Assembly (NCBI GenBank): GCA_022711465.1
Contig: JAKLEZ010000016.1
Coordinates: forward strand, 88,106 to 152,105
Source: Planctomycetota bacterium
Lineage (GTDB): Bacteria > Planctomycetota > Phycisphaerae > UBA1845 > PWPN01
DNA: 64,000 nt
Reading direction: 5' to 3'
Below are positions 42,793-51,408 of the stretch, in pieces. The position numbers and the translations under genes were made by a program. Position 1 is the stretch's first letter. Each line of letters opens with the position of its first letter. The notes beneath the pieces were generated by a model. That model was not told the DNA's origin. It ran no database searches and worked only from the letters and a program-made list of their open reading frames with translations.

Positions 42793-43593
42793 TCATGTCG
42801 CCTTGCCGATCAGGGCGGGCATCAGCTTGGCTTTCTGATCGTAGACCCACTTGTAGTAGTCGGCACGTTTGAGCTTCGAGGCGGCTTCCTTGTCTAGAAT
42901 CACCACCACGTCTCGATGCAGTTGCAGGGCGCTGGCGGAGACTTGCGAGCTGACCGGTCCCTCGATGGCCTCGGCGACGATCTTGGCCTTCTTGGATCCG
43001 TTGGCGAGCATGATGATCTTTCGGGCTTCGAGAATCGTCCCCACCCCCATGGTGATGGCGAACCGCGGCACCTCGTCCATGTTCGCGAAGAACCGGGCGT
43101 TGTCGGTGATCGTCTCCTGGGTCAGCGTCTTGAGCCGGGTCCGCGAACCGAGCGAGCTCCCCGGCTCGTTGAAGGCAATGTGGCCGTCGCCGCCGATCCC
43201 CAGAATCTGGATGTCGATTCCCCCGTAGCGCTTGATTTCGGACTCGTACCATGCGCAGAAATCCAGCACCGACTCGGCGTGGCCGTAGGGCACGTGGATG
43301 TGGCCCGTGGGCACGTTGATGTGGTGGAACAGGTTGTGATCCATGAAGTAGCGGTAGCTCTGGTTGTGCGAGGGTGGCAGGCCCACGTATTCATCGAGGT
43401 TGAAGGTAACCACCTTGGAGAAGTCCAGGCCCTGCTCCTTGTGCATCCGGATCAGCTCCTTGTAGGTGCCGACCGGGGTCGAACCCGTGGCCAGCCCCAG
43501 AACCGAGCTCGGCTTGTGCAGGATCTGCTGGGCGATCATCTTGGCGGCCTGGGCGCTCATCGCTTCGTAACTGTCGGTAATGATCACTTCCAT
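42793..43593 (-). CDS. nagB: Glucosamine-6-phosphate deaminase
   Basis: 266 residues. The active site is conserved with a constant offset from the E. coli enzyme: Asp67 (N-L-D-E-Y), Asp136 and His138 in G-I-G-G-D-G-H-I-A-F-N-E-P-G, and Glu143. The phosphate loop A-T-G-S-T-P is at about 35-40. It converts glucosamine 6-phosphate to fructose 6-phosphate and ammonia, for use of amino sugars. It is divergent from the GlmU-like gene, which works in the opposite direction. Confidence 0.95.
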   Translation of the reverse strand: MEVIITDSYEAMSAQAAKMIAQQILHKPSSVLGLATGSTPVGTYKELIRMHKEQGLDFSKVVTFNLDEYVGLPPSHNQSYRYFMDHNLFHHINVPTGHIHVPYGHAESVLDFCAWYESEIKRYGGIDIQILGIGGDGHIAFNEPGSSLGSRTRLKTLTQETITDNARFFANMDEVPRFAITMGVGTILEARKIIMLANGSKKAKIVAEAIEGPVSSQVSASALQLHRDVVVILDKEAASKLKRADYYKWVYDQKAKLMPALIGKAT

Positions 43594-43711
43594 CTTACGT
43601 GCTCTCCTCTTCGTGTTCTCCGGCGGCCGGGGGCCGCCACGCCATGATCCTGAAATGGGAACGATGGCTCGGATAGTAACTAGCGCCGTTCAAGCCGACA
43701 AGGGCGGGTGG

Positions 43712-43740
43712 TTGCGTCAAAACACCGATGGTCGTATAAA
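43712..43740 (+). promoter_or_regulatory. Promoter of the GlmU-like gene
   Basis: TTGCGT at 43712-43717 and TATAAA at 43735-43740 with a 17-base spacer, giving a leader of about 60 bases to the ATG at 43810. Confidence 0.55.
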
Positions 43741-43809
43741 GTACGCCCATCTGTCATTTCCCACGAGCTATCTGTCTGTTGAATGAAGGTGCGAGGTGGA
43801 GGACATTTG

Positions 43810-45078
43810 ATGAAGTGCGTGATATTCGAGGACAACCAGGTCGATCATTTCCTGCCCCTGGCCTACACCCGAGGCGTGTTCGAGTTGAGGACCGGGGCCA
43901 TGTCCCTGGCCGCCAAGGTCGAGCGGGCTGTCGGAAAACAGGCGGACGCCTTTCTGGTCCGCGACTATCTGGCGGCCACCGTGGCTCAGCGGTACGCCAC
44001 GGTCGCGGTCAACCGCCTCTCCGGCTGCCGCGGCGAGGAGACGTTGTTCGTGAACGCCCGGGTCTGCGGCCACGGCTGGACGCCCCCCAAGGATCGCGTC
44101 GCGGTGTGGAAAGGCGAGCAGCTGGCGGCCTGGCGGACCACCGACGAGGTGAGCGGCATCACCGACTACGCCGGACTGGTCAAGGCGGCCTTCAAGAGCC
44201 CGCGAGTCGAGTTCCAGGGGACTTGGTTCGGCTACATCTGGGATGTCATGCTGGCCAACCCGGAGCAGACCACCGCCGACTTCAAGGCCGCCGGTCGCTC
44301 GGGGATCGAGGGCAAGATGCACGAATCGTCCGTCGTATACGGTCCGAAGGACCAGGTCTACGTCGGCCCCGGCGCCGAGATCCATCCCTTCGTCTGCATC
44401 GACACTCAGCACGGGCCGGTCACTCTCGATGCCGGGGTCGAAGTCCATCCGTACACCCGGATCGAAGGGCCGTGCTATGTCGGCCCCAAGAGCATTCTCC
44501 TGGGCGCCAAGATCCGCGAGGGTTGCAGCATCGGCACCATGTGCCGGGTGGGCGGCGAGGTCGAGGAGAGCATCATCCACGGCTACTCGAACAAGTACCA
44601 CGACGGCTTCCTGGGCCACGCCTACGTCGGCGAATGGGTCAATCTCGGCGCCCTGACCACCAACAGCGATCTCAAGAACGACTACACCACGGTGAGCATC
44701 AAGATGGGCAAGCAGACCATCGACACGGGCTCCACCAAGGTGGGCTCGTTCATCGCCGACCACGTCAAGACCAGCATCGGCACGCTCCTGAACACCGGCA
44801 CCGTGGTCGGAGCGATGGCCATCTGCGTGGCCATGGGCGAGCCCCTGCCCAAGAGTATCCCCTCGTTCGCCTGGCTGCTGAACGGCGTGATCGGCAAGGG
44901 CTTCGGCCTGACCGCCCTGCTCAAGACCGCCAGGATCGCCATGTCCCGGCGGAAGGTGGAGATGACGGCGGCCGATGAGCAGCTCTATCGCCACCTCTTC
45001 GAGCTGACCAAGGAGGAGCGACTGGAGGCGGTCCACAAGGCCCGGCGGATGTCGGCCGCGGCGCACTCGGCAGGCTGA
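43810..45078 (+). CDS. GlmU-like sugar nucleotidyltransferase / hexapeptide transferase
   Basis: 422 residues from ATG 43810, which has GGAGG about 8 bases upstream. The start C-V-I-F-E-D-N-Q-V-D-H-F-L-P-L-A-Y-T-R-G-V-F-E-L-R belongs to the alternative GlmU family (TIGR03991), predicted to make UDP-N-acetylglucosamine. From about 180 a left-handed hexapeptide-repeat helix follows (V-Y-V-G-P-G-A-E-I, V-Y-G-P-K, Y-V-G-P-K-S-I-L-L-G-A), with V-G-E-W-V-N-L-G-A-L-T-T-N-S-D-L-K-N-D-Y as the acetyl-CoA site. The nucleotidyl half is short compared with classical GlmU. It probably feeds peptidoglycan or surface-sugar synthesis. Confidence 0.85.
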   Translation: MKCVIFEDNQVDHFLPLAYTRGVFELRTGAMSLAAKVERAVGKQADAFLVRDYLAATVAQRYATVAVNRLSGCRGEETLFVNARVCGHGWTPPKDRVAVWKGEQLAAWRTTDEVSGITDYAGLVKAAFKSPRVEFQGTWFGYIWDVMLANPEQTTADFKAAGRSGIEGKMHESSVVYGPKDQVYVGPGAEIHPFVCIDTQHGPVTLDAGVEVHPYTRIEGPCYVGPKSILLGAKIREGCSIGTMCRVGGEVEESIIHGYSNKYHDGFLGHAYVGEWVNLGALTTNSDLKNDYTTVSIKMGKQTIDTGSTKVGSFIADHVKTSIGTLLNTGTVVGAMAICVAMGEPLPKSIPSFAWLLNGVIGKGFGLTALLKTARIAMSRRKVEMTAADEQLYRHLFELTKEERLEAVHKARRMSAAAHSAG

Positions 45079-45124
45079 AACGAAAGCCGGAGCACCGGCG
45101 GCCGTCACCGGCAACCTGGTGGTC

Positions 45125-46408
45125 TCAGCGCTCGTCTCCGAGGGCGGTGTCGGTCACGATTGACACCTGCCGGAGCTTCACGGTCGCATCGCGCCATTGC
45201 CAAAGGAGGATGGAGCCCGTCGGCGATACGCCCATGTCCTCGGCTTGAACGCTGAGGAGATCGCTCCACTCCGTGCCGTTCCACACCGTCAATCCGGGGA
45301 GCGAGAGCAGGGCGATCCGCCCATCCGGCAACCTGTTGATGATGGGTTGGAGCAGTCTGCAGGGTGCAGTCGCCTCCTTGAGGTCCCCGCCGGCAAGCTG
45401 TTGATACTGCCACAACCTGTCCTGGCTGTGCCAGAGATGCGTCACGCCGCACAAGTCCGAGTAGATCCAGGCGTCTTGTGCCGCCGTGACCCGGGCCAGG
45501 ACCTTCAGCCCGCTCCATTGCCCATCGCGCCAGTACTGGCGTGCGAGATATCCCTGCGAACGAGTCTTACCCTCCCAGGTGACGCCGGAGAGGCAGATCG
45601 CACCACCCGAGTCCAGGGAGAGATGAAATGCCCTGAAGTCGAAGCGCCCGGGCGCCGTTGTACTGACCGGCCGCGACCACGATCCGCCCGACAGGCAGGC
45701 ATGGAACGCCTTGTGCGGCGTGAAAACATCCACGGCATCAATAGCGATGACGCCGAGCTTGTACTTCTCCGGTGGATCAAGCGGTCGATCGTAGACGAGA
45801 TGGACTCTGCCCTGCGGGTCACGGAGGGCATCGAAGGACCGGGTGTAGTTCGCCGACGGCATGGTGTCGATGGTGACAGGTCGCGACCAGCCCTGAGGCG
45901 TCCACCGGCTGAAGACGATCCGGCTGGTGCCCGGTGGATCGATGGCCTGCCAGATGACCAGGGGCTCGTTGTCGGCGCCCGTGGTCAGGGCCAGGATCTC
46001 CGGGCCGAGTTGGCCGACGGCCGGCATCGGAACCAGGGGGGAGAAGCCCTTCGAGTCTCCTTTGCTGAACTGGAAAGACATCGATTGAGCCAGGAAGACC
46101 CAGATCTGCCCCTGGTGGTCAACCATGGCCCGGGCGCAGTCTGTTCCTCGACGTTGAGGTGCCTCGAGAGACAGCAGGGGTCCCATGCACAGGGACGTCT
46201 TCAGAGTGGCCAGGGCCGGCCTCACCAGCGGTCGGAAGTCTTCCCTCGCGGGTGGTGGCGTTGCATTCCGCCCATGCAAATACCAGGCGGTGCCCATGGC
46301 CGCCATCGCCGCGACGGCGGGCAGTAGGAGCCACAGTTTTCGGATTGCTGTCCTGGTGATGGTCAGGTTCCTCCGACGTCCTTCGAAAACGGGTCGCCTG
46401 CTTCCCAT
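45125..46408 (-). CDS. Membrane-anchored propeller-like protein
   Basis: 427 residues as read from ATG 46408. A single membrane segment (L-W-L-L-L-P-A-V-A-A-M-A-A-M) near 25-40 anchors a large extracytoplasmic domain with repeated W/Y-x-x-x-G-x-W and P-x-G-x-x-x-L motifs such as G-R-V-H-L-V-Y-D and G-R-I-A-L-L-S-L, suggesting a beta-propeller. The true start is unsure: GGAGG occurs inside, followed by no ordinary start codon. It follows the DUF5698 gene by 39 bases. No family recognised. Confidence 0.65.
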   Translation of the reverse strand: MGSRRPVFEGRRRNLTITRTAIRKLWLLLPAVAAMAAMGTAWYLHGRNATPPPAREDFRPLVRPALATLKTSLCMGPLLSLEAPQRRGTDCARAMVDHQGQIWVFLAQSMSFQFSKGDSKGFSPLVPMPAVGQLGPEILALTTGADNEPLVIWQAIDPPGTSRIVFSRWTPQGWSRPVTIDTMPSANYTRSFDALRDPQGRVHLVYDRPLDPPEKYKLGVIAIDAVDVFTPHKAFHACLSGGSWSRPVSTTAPGRFDFRAFHLSLDSGGAICLSGVTWEGKTRSQGYLARQYWRDGQWSGLKVLARVTAAQDAWIYSDLCGVTHLWHSQDRLWQYQQLAGGDLKEATAPCRLLQPIINRLPDGRIALLSLPGLTVWNGTEWSDLLSVQAEDMGVSPTGSILLWQWRDATVKLRQVSIVTDTALGDER

Positions 46409-46447
46409 CCGGCCCGAAGCGAGTGACCGCTCGTTCGCCGCCGCCGC

Positions 46448-47026
46448 TCACTTCCGCTTTCGCCCGAATCGCCAGCCGGTGCCGCGGCTCGGATTTCGGT
46501 AGGTGCGAAGGTGCGGATCGCGAGTGTCCTCGACGGTCACGAACACGTTGGGGTCGACCTCGCTGGCGCTGTGGATGACGTCGGCTACCTGGCGGCGCGG
46601 GGCGGCGATGAAGCAGACGCCCACCGGACCGCCGCGGCCCTGGCCCTCGAGTTCAGTGACCCGGTAGCCCAGGTCGCGCAGCCGCTCGGCGATGTCATGG
46701 TAGAACTGGGCGGAGATGAGCCGCACGATCTGATGGCCCAGGGCAAGCTTGGCTTCGAGCCACATGCCCACGCTGTTGCCCATGGCAAAGCCGCCCGCGT
46801 AGGCGATGATGTTGATCGGACGATCGAGCCGGGTGATGGCGCTCGAGACCGCCACCAGCCAGATGCTCACTTCCACGAAGCCCAGGACGGTGGCCAGCAT
46901 CCGCCAGCCGCGGACCACGCAGATCGTCCGCACGGTGCCGATGGACACGTCCACGATCCGCAGACAGAAGATGATCAACGGCAGCCAGGGGCCGGCGTGA
47001 TCCAGCAGTCCTTTGAGGTCAGGCAT
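46448..47026 (-). CDS. UPF0316-type membrane protein (DUF5698/DUF2179)
   Basis: 192 residues. Three membrane segments form the DUF5698 domain, with F-C-L-R-I-V-D-V-S-I-G-T-V-R-T-I and V-E-V-S-I-W-L-V-A-V, and N-I-I-A-Y-A-G-G-F-A-M-G-N-S-V-G. The soluble C-terminal DUF2179 part has G-x-G-V-T-x-L-E-G-Q-G-like text and D-P-N-V-F-V-T-V-E-D-T. This is the pattern of YebE/UPF0316 proteins. Function is unknown; DUF2179 is thought to bind nucleotides or small ligands. Confidence 0.88.
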   Translation of the reverse strand: MPDLKGLLDHAGPWLPLIIFCLRIVDVSIGTVRTICVVRGWRMLATVLGFVEVSIWLVAVSSAITRLDRPINIIAYAGGFAMGNSVGMWLEAKLALGHQIVRLISAQFYHDIAERLRDLGYRVTELEGQGRGGPVGVCFIAAPRRQVADVIHSASEVDPNVFVTVEDTRDPHLRTYRNPSRGTGWRFGRKRK

Positions 47027-47049
47027 TGCAGTGCTCCGGGGTGAGAAGG

Positions 47050-47523
47050 TCAACGAACACCGGCCTCGATGAGGAAACTGTTCAGCCGGGCTCGCGAGGG
47101 AAATCGGGCAAAAAGAAGCGCGATCGCCAAGCCGGCCAAAGCCAATGCGGCCGGGGCCTTGGTCACGAGGTAGACGGCACAGGCCAACGTGCCGACCAGG
47201 TCGGCCGCCAACGCGGTGGTCAGCGAGGATCGCTGCCAGTAGACGGCGGCCGTGGGAATCGGATCCACGTCGTCGGGCAGTTCCAGGACTCGTTGCCTGG
47301 CCCGGTCGATGATGATCCCGCGCAGCACGACGGCAGCGACGCCGGCGATCAGAGTGAGCACGGCCAGCCCGGGAACCAGAAAACGGAGTACCTCTGCCTG
47401 GACCGATACGCGGTTGCCGATGACCACCGCCACGACCGCGAAGAGCAGAATGCCGGAGGCGATGCCAGCGTAGATAAACTGCTGATGGGTGAGAGCCTTC
47501 CGGATGCTGAGTTCTGTGTCCAC
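47050..47523 (-). CDS. Four-helix membrane protein, function unknown
   Basis: 157 residues from GTG 47523, which has GGAG 8 bases upstream; a longer frame begins at 47601 but lacks such a site. Four hydrophobic segments lie at about 17-37, 48-70, 100-125 and 128-145 with a short polar loop between the second and third. No family recognised. It sits 23 bases before the DUF5698 gene and is probably co-transcribed. Confidence 0.7.
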   Translation of the reverse strand: MDTELSIRKALTHQQFIYAGIASGILLFAVVAVVIGNRVSVQAEVLRFLVPGLAVLTLIAGVAAVVLRGIIIDRARQRVLELPDDVDPIPTAAVYWQRSSLTTALAADLVGTLACAVYLVTKAPAALALAGLAIALLFARFPSRARLNSFLIEAGVR

Positions 47524-47610
47524 GACCGCTTCTCCAAGAACAGGAATCCGCAGCCTGCCCGCTGATTCGCCGGACTCCGTCAGAGGCACGAACACGAGCA
47601 CCTGCCGAGA

Positions 47611-48753
47611 TTACTTCTCGCCAGGCTTGAGGAACACGATCTCCCATTTAGACTGGCCGGCGACGAAAAGACGGGCTACCCGGCCGGCAAGCTTGTCGGT
47701 CTCTTTCCTTGAAGCGTCGATGCCGACGACCTGAGGATACCACTTGGATTTCTCCAGCTCCTTCGCGTCGAGGATTTTGAGCGGCTTGCTCCAGCCGCCG
47801 GGCTTGGCCAGATCCGGGTTGAGACTGACGTAAATACCCTCCTGGCCCCAGTCCTTGTTGACAGCCCGGTTGAGCAGGATGACCCACCGGTTAAGGTGCG
47901 TATTCCAGTGAATCGACGGCCCCCAGAACGCGTCAACAGTGCTCTTGTGCCAGTCCGCGGTGACGGGATAAATCGGACTCACGTGCCCGCCAAGCCCCGG
48001 CTCGCTCCATTGCCCATGGTGCCATTTGAACACTTTGCCCCTCGGATCGTCGCGATCAGAGGCCTTCATGCGTGCAACGGCCACGCCCTGTTCGGCCACG
48101 TCCTTGTTGTAGGTGCTGATGAAGAAGTAGAGGTACTCGTCCCGTGCGTCGGGGATTACCGAGAAGTCGCCGTTGCCCCCGGCGAAGTAGGTGTTGACCG
48201 TGTCGCAGTTGAGCGAGTCGGCCGGAGCCTCGAGGATCAGGCCAAGGTCCTTCCAGTTGAGCCCGTTGTCGGTCGAGACCATTGTGCCAATGCGCGGCGC
48301 AGTGAGCGTGGCACTGCCGCAGATCGGGTGCGGTTCGTTGTGGTACCACATATACAACCGCCCGTCGGGAGCTTTCCAGGTCGCCTCGATCCAACGCTCG
48401 CCTTGCCGCTTGACCTCGCGCCATTCGCGCTCGTTGTCGTATGCGGTTCTGACCGACGGGCGACTCAGGCCCGCCATGTTCGGTCCGCTGCTGCGATAGG
48501 GGTGGCCCAGCGAATAAAACATGAACAAGGTGTCGCCGTCCCAGTGGGCCGGACTGTTGCAGTCAACATCACCGTCCGATTTGGGTTCAGCGTCCTTGGC
48601 GACCACGATACCCGGCAGGGTCAGACGTGGCGCCGGCCGGACGACGACCGACGGCGGCTCCCCTTGCAGGGCGGGGGTGGTCCAGCCGACGGCGATCAAC
48701 ATCGCGGTAGTCAGGCAAGAGCCCATCGAAGCCCAGCGCGGCCCCGGCACCAT
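47611..48753 (-). CDS. Secreted five-bladed-propeller-like glycosidase family protein
   Basis: 380 residues; GGAGG precedes the ATG. Signal peptide (A-M-L-I-A-V-G-W-T-T-P-A-L-Q-G). The mature part repeats short acidic strand motifs, S-P-A-H-W-D-G-D-T-L-F-M-F-Y-S, W-I-E-A-T-W-K-A-P-D-G-R-L-Y-M-W-Y-H-N-E-P, V-I-P-D-A-R-D-E-Y-L-Y-F-F and W-G-P-S-I-H-W-N-T-H-L-N-R-W-V-I-L-L, typical of GH43/GH130/sialidase-like propellers. Catalytic acids cannot be fixed without alignment. It is located just after the GH2 gene, suggesting joint work on a glycan. Confidence 0.7.
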   Translation of the reverse strand: MVPGPRWASMGSCLTTAMLIAVGWTTPALQGEPPSVVVRPAPRLTLPGIVVAKDAEPKSDGDVDCNSPAHWDGDTLFMFYSLGHPYRSSGPNMAGLSRPSVRTAYDNEREWREVKRQGERWIEATWKAPDGRLYMWYHNEPHPICGSATLTAPRIGTMVSTDNGLNWKDLGLILEAPADSLNCDTVNTYFAGGNGDFSVIPDARDEYLYFFISTYNKDVAEQGVAVARMKASDRDDPRGKVFKWHHGQWSEPGLGGHVSPIYPVTADWHKSTVDAFWGPSIHWNTHLNRWVILLNRAVNKDWGQEGIYVSLNPDLAKPGGWSKPLKILDAKELEKSKWYPQVVGIDASRKETDKLAGRVARLFVAGQSKWEIVFLKPGEK

Positions 48754-48840
48754 GCGAGAACCTCCAAGGGTCTCCGTTCATGCCAATCGTGCAAGAGTCA
48801 TGAGCGATCCGGCCGCTGCCAGGAAAACCTCGGGAGGCGG

Positions 48841-51120
48841 CTATTGAGCCAGGATCGCCAGGTCGACGTACTGCCCGCCGCCACTCTGATGGGTATGCAC
48901 GGCGAGCGTGTTCTTGCCTTTCTTGAGCGCCTTCTTCAACGCGTCAGTGACGTCGAACATCTCGTACGAGGTCACGAATCCGCTGCGGTTCCAGATCTTC
49001 TGGCCGTTCACGAAGACGTCCGTATCCTCATCATAGAACACCACCAGCGCCCCTTGGCTGAGCGTGTCGCCGTTCCATTCGAACGTCTGGCGCAGCCAGA
49101 TGTCGCTGGTCTTCCACTCCGTCTTCGGATTGTTGATCGTGCCGAAGGGTGCGGGCGCCGTCTTCCAGGCGCTGTCGTCGAAGGTCGCGCCGGTCCACTC
49201 CGTGGCCGGGGCATCGGTGGTGTAGCGATACGGCCTGCTGGAGGCCCCGTCCTGCATCGCCCCGACCAGCACCTGCCAAGGTTGCTCGGCCTTTGCCCCT
49301 GGTGAACCGGCTGTCGGGCCGGTCTTCTCGTACGCGGCCTGGCGCGACGTGATGGCGTGCATGCGCTTCAGGTCGAACTTCGGGCGGCGATCGTAGTAAT
49401 ACAACCCGTTATGCTCCTGCTCCACGTCGGTGAGCTGCGTGTAGCAGAATCCGAACATGTTCGGATTGTCCAGCAGGGCGTTGACCAGCCCCTGGTAGCG
49501 CATATAGAACTCGTCCAGGCTCTTCGGCCCGCTTCCGTAGCCCCAGCCGCCTTCCTTGTTCTCGCCCCAGAACGTGCCGCCGAACTCGCTGACCATGAAC
49601 GGCGCCCCCAGATCGTGCGGCGACGCGCCGTATCGGGCCGGCTTGGCGGCCTCTTCGCTCCGGGCGAAGAATCCGTCCCAGGACTGCTTGAACGGCCTGG
49701 GATCCTGGTTGTAGTCGTGAGCGTCACGGACCTCCGCGTTCGGCAGAGTGTGCGTCCAACCGCTGGTCTCCAGGATCGGCCGCGTCGGATCGATGGCCTT
49801 GGTCTCGCGCCAGATCATCTGCTGGATTTCGCCGGCCTCACGCGGCGTCTCGTTGAACGGGCACCAGCCGATGATCGACGGGTGGTTGCGATCGCGGAGC
49901 AGGACCTCGGTCCATTCATTCAGGTAGGCGGAGTAGTTCTCCGGGCGGTAGTTGAAGCCCCAGTTCGGGAACTCGCCCCAGACGAGGTAGCCGAGCTTGT
50001 CCGCCCAGTACAGAAACCGTGGCTCGAAGACCTTCTGGTGCAGTCGGGCGCCGTTGTAGCCGACGGCCATCGAGCGCTCGATGTCCTTGCGCAGCTCGTC
50101 GTCGGACGGCGCGGTCCAGACGCCGTCGGGATAGAAGCCCTGGTCGAGGATCAGCCGCTGGAAAACGCGCTTGCCGTTGATCAGGATCGCTCGTCCCTCG
50201 ATGGTGACCTTCCGAAGGCCGAAGTAGCTGGACACGGTGTCGATCGTCTTGGAGCCGCGGGTCAGCGTGAACTTGAGATCGTAAAGGAACGGATTGCCCG
50301 GCTCCCAGAGGTTCTTCTTGTTCAGATCGATGACCAGGCGATGATTCCGCCACGAAACCGGGCCGGAGTCGAAGCCCGCCTTGTCCGTGCCGGCGAACGC
50401 CTCCGCGGTGAGCTTGAGGTCGGGGTCCGAGCCGTTGACGCTCACCTCGATCAGAACCCGCGAGCGATCGGGGTCGGGCACCACGGAGAAGCTCTCGACG
50501 TACGACGATCCGACCGCCTCCAGCCACACCGGCTGCCAGATGCCGGTCGTCCGCGTGTACAGGCATCCTTCGCTGACCGTGAAGGTCTGTTTGCCCGTCG
50601 GCTGCCGGCCGCTGGCGGTGTCGTCGAAGCCGTATACGACGACCTCGTTGGCCCCGTCACGCAGAACCCTGGTGATCTCCAAGGCGAATGGGGCACTGCC
50701 GCCGGTATGAGTGCCCACCGGCTGGCCGTTGACCCAGACGGTGGCCTTGTAGTCGACCGCTCCGAAGTGCAGCAGGATCCGCTTGCCGCGCATGGCCGCC
50801 GGCACCTCAAACATCCGGCGATACCAGACGTGCTTCATGTGATCGTAGTGAGCGATGCCCGAAAGCTTGCTCTCGGGGCAGAAGGGTACGATGATCTTGG
50901 AGGCCAGGTCCTTGCCGGACGTCAACCCTCGGGCCGTGCCGTCGGCCGTCCGGTCAATCTCGAATTGCCACTCGCCGTTGAGACTGAGCCACGCATCGCG
51001 CTGGAAATCGGGCCGCGGATGCTCCGCCCGCGGAATCCCGGCTCCTCGTGCCAGAGGACTGAACGCCCCGGCCAGGCCCACGAGCAACAAAACGGTACGG
51101 TAACGGCGTGTCTGTCCCAT
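48841..51120 (-). CDS. Secreted GH2-family glycoside hydrolase
   Basis: 759 residues from ATG 51120 (GAAGGGA upstream); the longer open frame to 51270 lacks a ribosome site. Signal peptide, then the GH2 sugar-binding domain (L-S-L-N-G-E-W-Q-F, V-W-V-N-G-Q-P-V-G), Ig-like domain and TIM barrel. The acid/base Glu424 is in W-C-P-F-N-E-T-P and the nucleophile Glu512 in M-V-S-E-F-G-G. A C-terminal galactose-binding-like domain (about 665-759) follows with F-V-N-G-Q-K-I-W. Substrate could be a beta-galactoside, glucuronide or mannoside. A TACAAT at 51244-51239 may be its -10, about 120 bases upstream. Confidence 0.9.
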   Translation of the reverse strand: MGQTRRYRTVLLLVGLAGAFSPLARGAGIPRAEHPRPDFQRDAWLSLNGEWQFEIDRTADGTARGLTSGKDLASKIIVPFCPESKLSGIAHYDHMKHVWYRRMFEVPAAMRGKRILLHFGAVDYKATVWVNGQPVGTHTGGSAPFALEITRVLRDGANEVVVYGFDDTASGRQPTGKQTFTVSEGCLYTRTTGIWQPVWLEAVGSSYVESFSVVPDPDRSRVLIEVSVNGSDPDLKLTAEAFAGTDKAGFDSGPVSWRNHRLVIDLNKKNLWEPGNPFLYDLKFTLTRGSKTIDTVSSYFGLRKVTIEGRAILINGKRVFQRLILDQGFYPDGVWTAPSDDELRKDIERSMAVGYNGARLHQKVFEPRFLYWADKLGYLVWGEFPNWGFNYRPENYSAYLNEWTEVLLRDRNHPSIIGWCPFNETPREAGEIQQMIWRETKAIDPTRPILETSGWTHTLPNAEVRDAHDYNQDPRPFKQSWDGFFARSEEAAKPARYGASPHDLGAPFMVSEFGGTFWGENKEGGWGYGSGPKSLDEFYMRYQGLVNALLDNPNMFGFCYTQLTDVEQEHNGLYYYDRRPKFDLKRMHAITSRQAAYEKTGPTAGSPGAKAEQPWQVLVGAMQDGASSRPYRYTTDAPATEWTGATFDDSAWKTAPAPFGTINNPKTEWKTSDIWLRQTFEWNGDTLSQGALVVFYDEDTDVFVNGQKIWNRSGFVTSYEMFDVTDALKKALKKGKNTLAVHTHQSGGGQYVDLAILAQ

Positions 51121-51408
51121 GGTAAACGGTCCCTTCCAGTGTCCTCGTGCGGCCATCACGCGACCGCAGCGTTCTTGGTGATTCTCGCCCGAAGGACGCA
51201 TGGCCGCGAGAGCCCGGACCTTCTGAAGGCAGTCACGTATTGTACACCAGATACGCGGCCAGGCGAGCACTTGGCCGATCCCCGCTTGCTCAACAGGCTG
51301 CCCCCCTCAGAATCGCGGTCAGTCGGCACCCATGAACCGAGGACAGGGAAGGACTCATGAACGAGAAGCGCCTGGGAGGATGTCCATCTGCCGTTTCGTC
51401 CGAATCGG

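Noticed and set aside
49357..51360. 667-residue plus-strand open frame opposite the GH2 gene
   Set aside because: Antisense shadow; the minus-strand protein has all GH2 motifs and catalytic residues.
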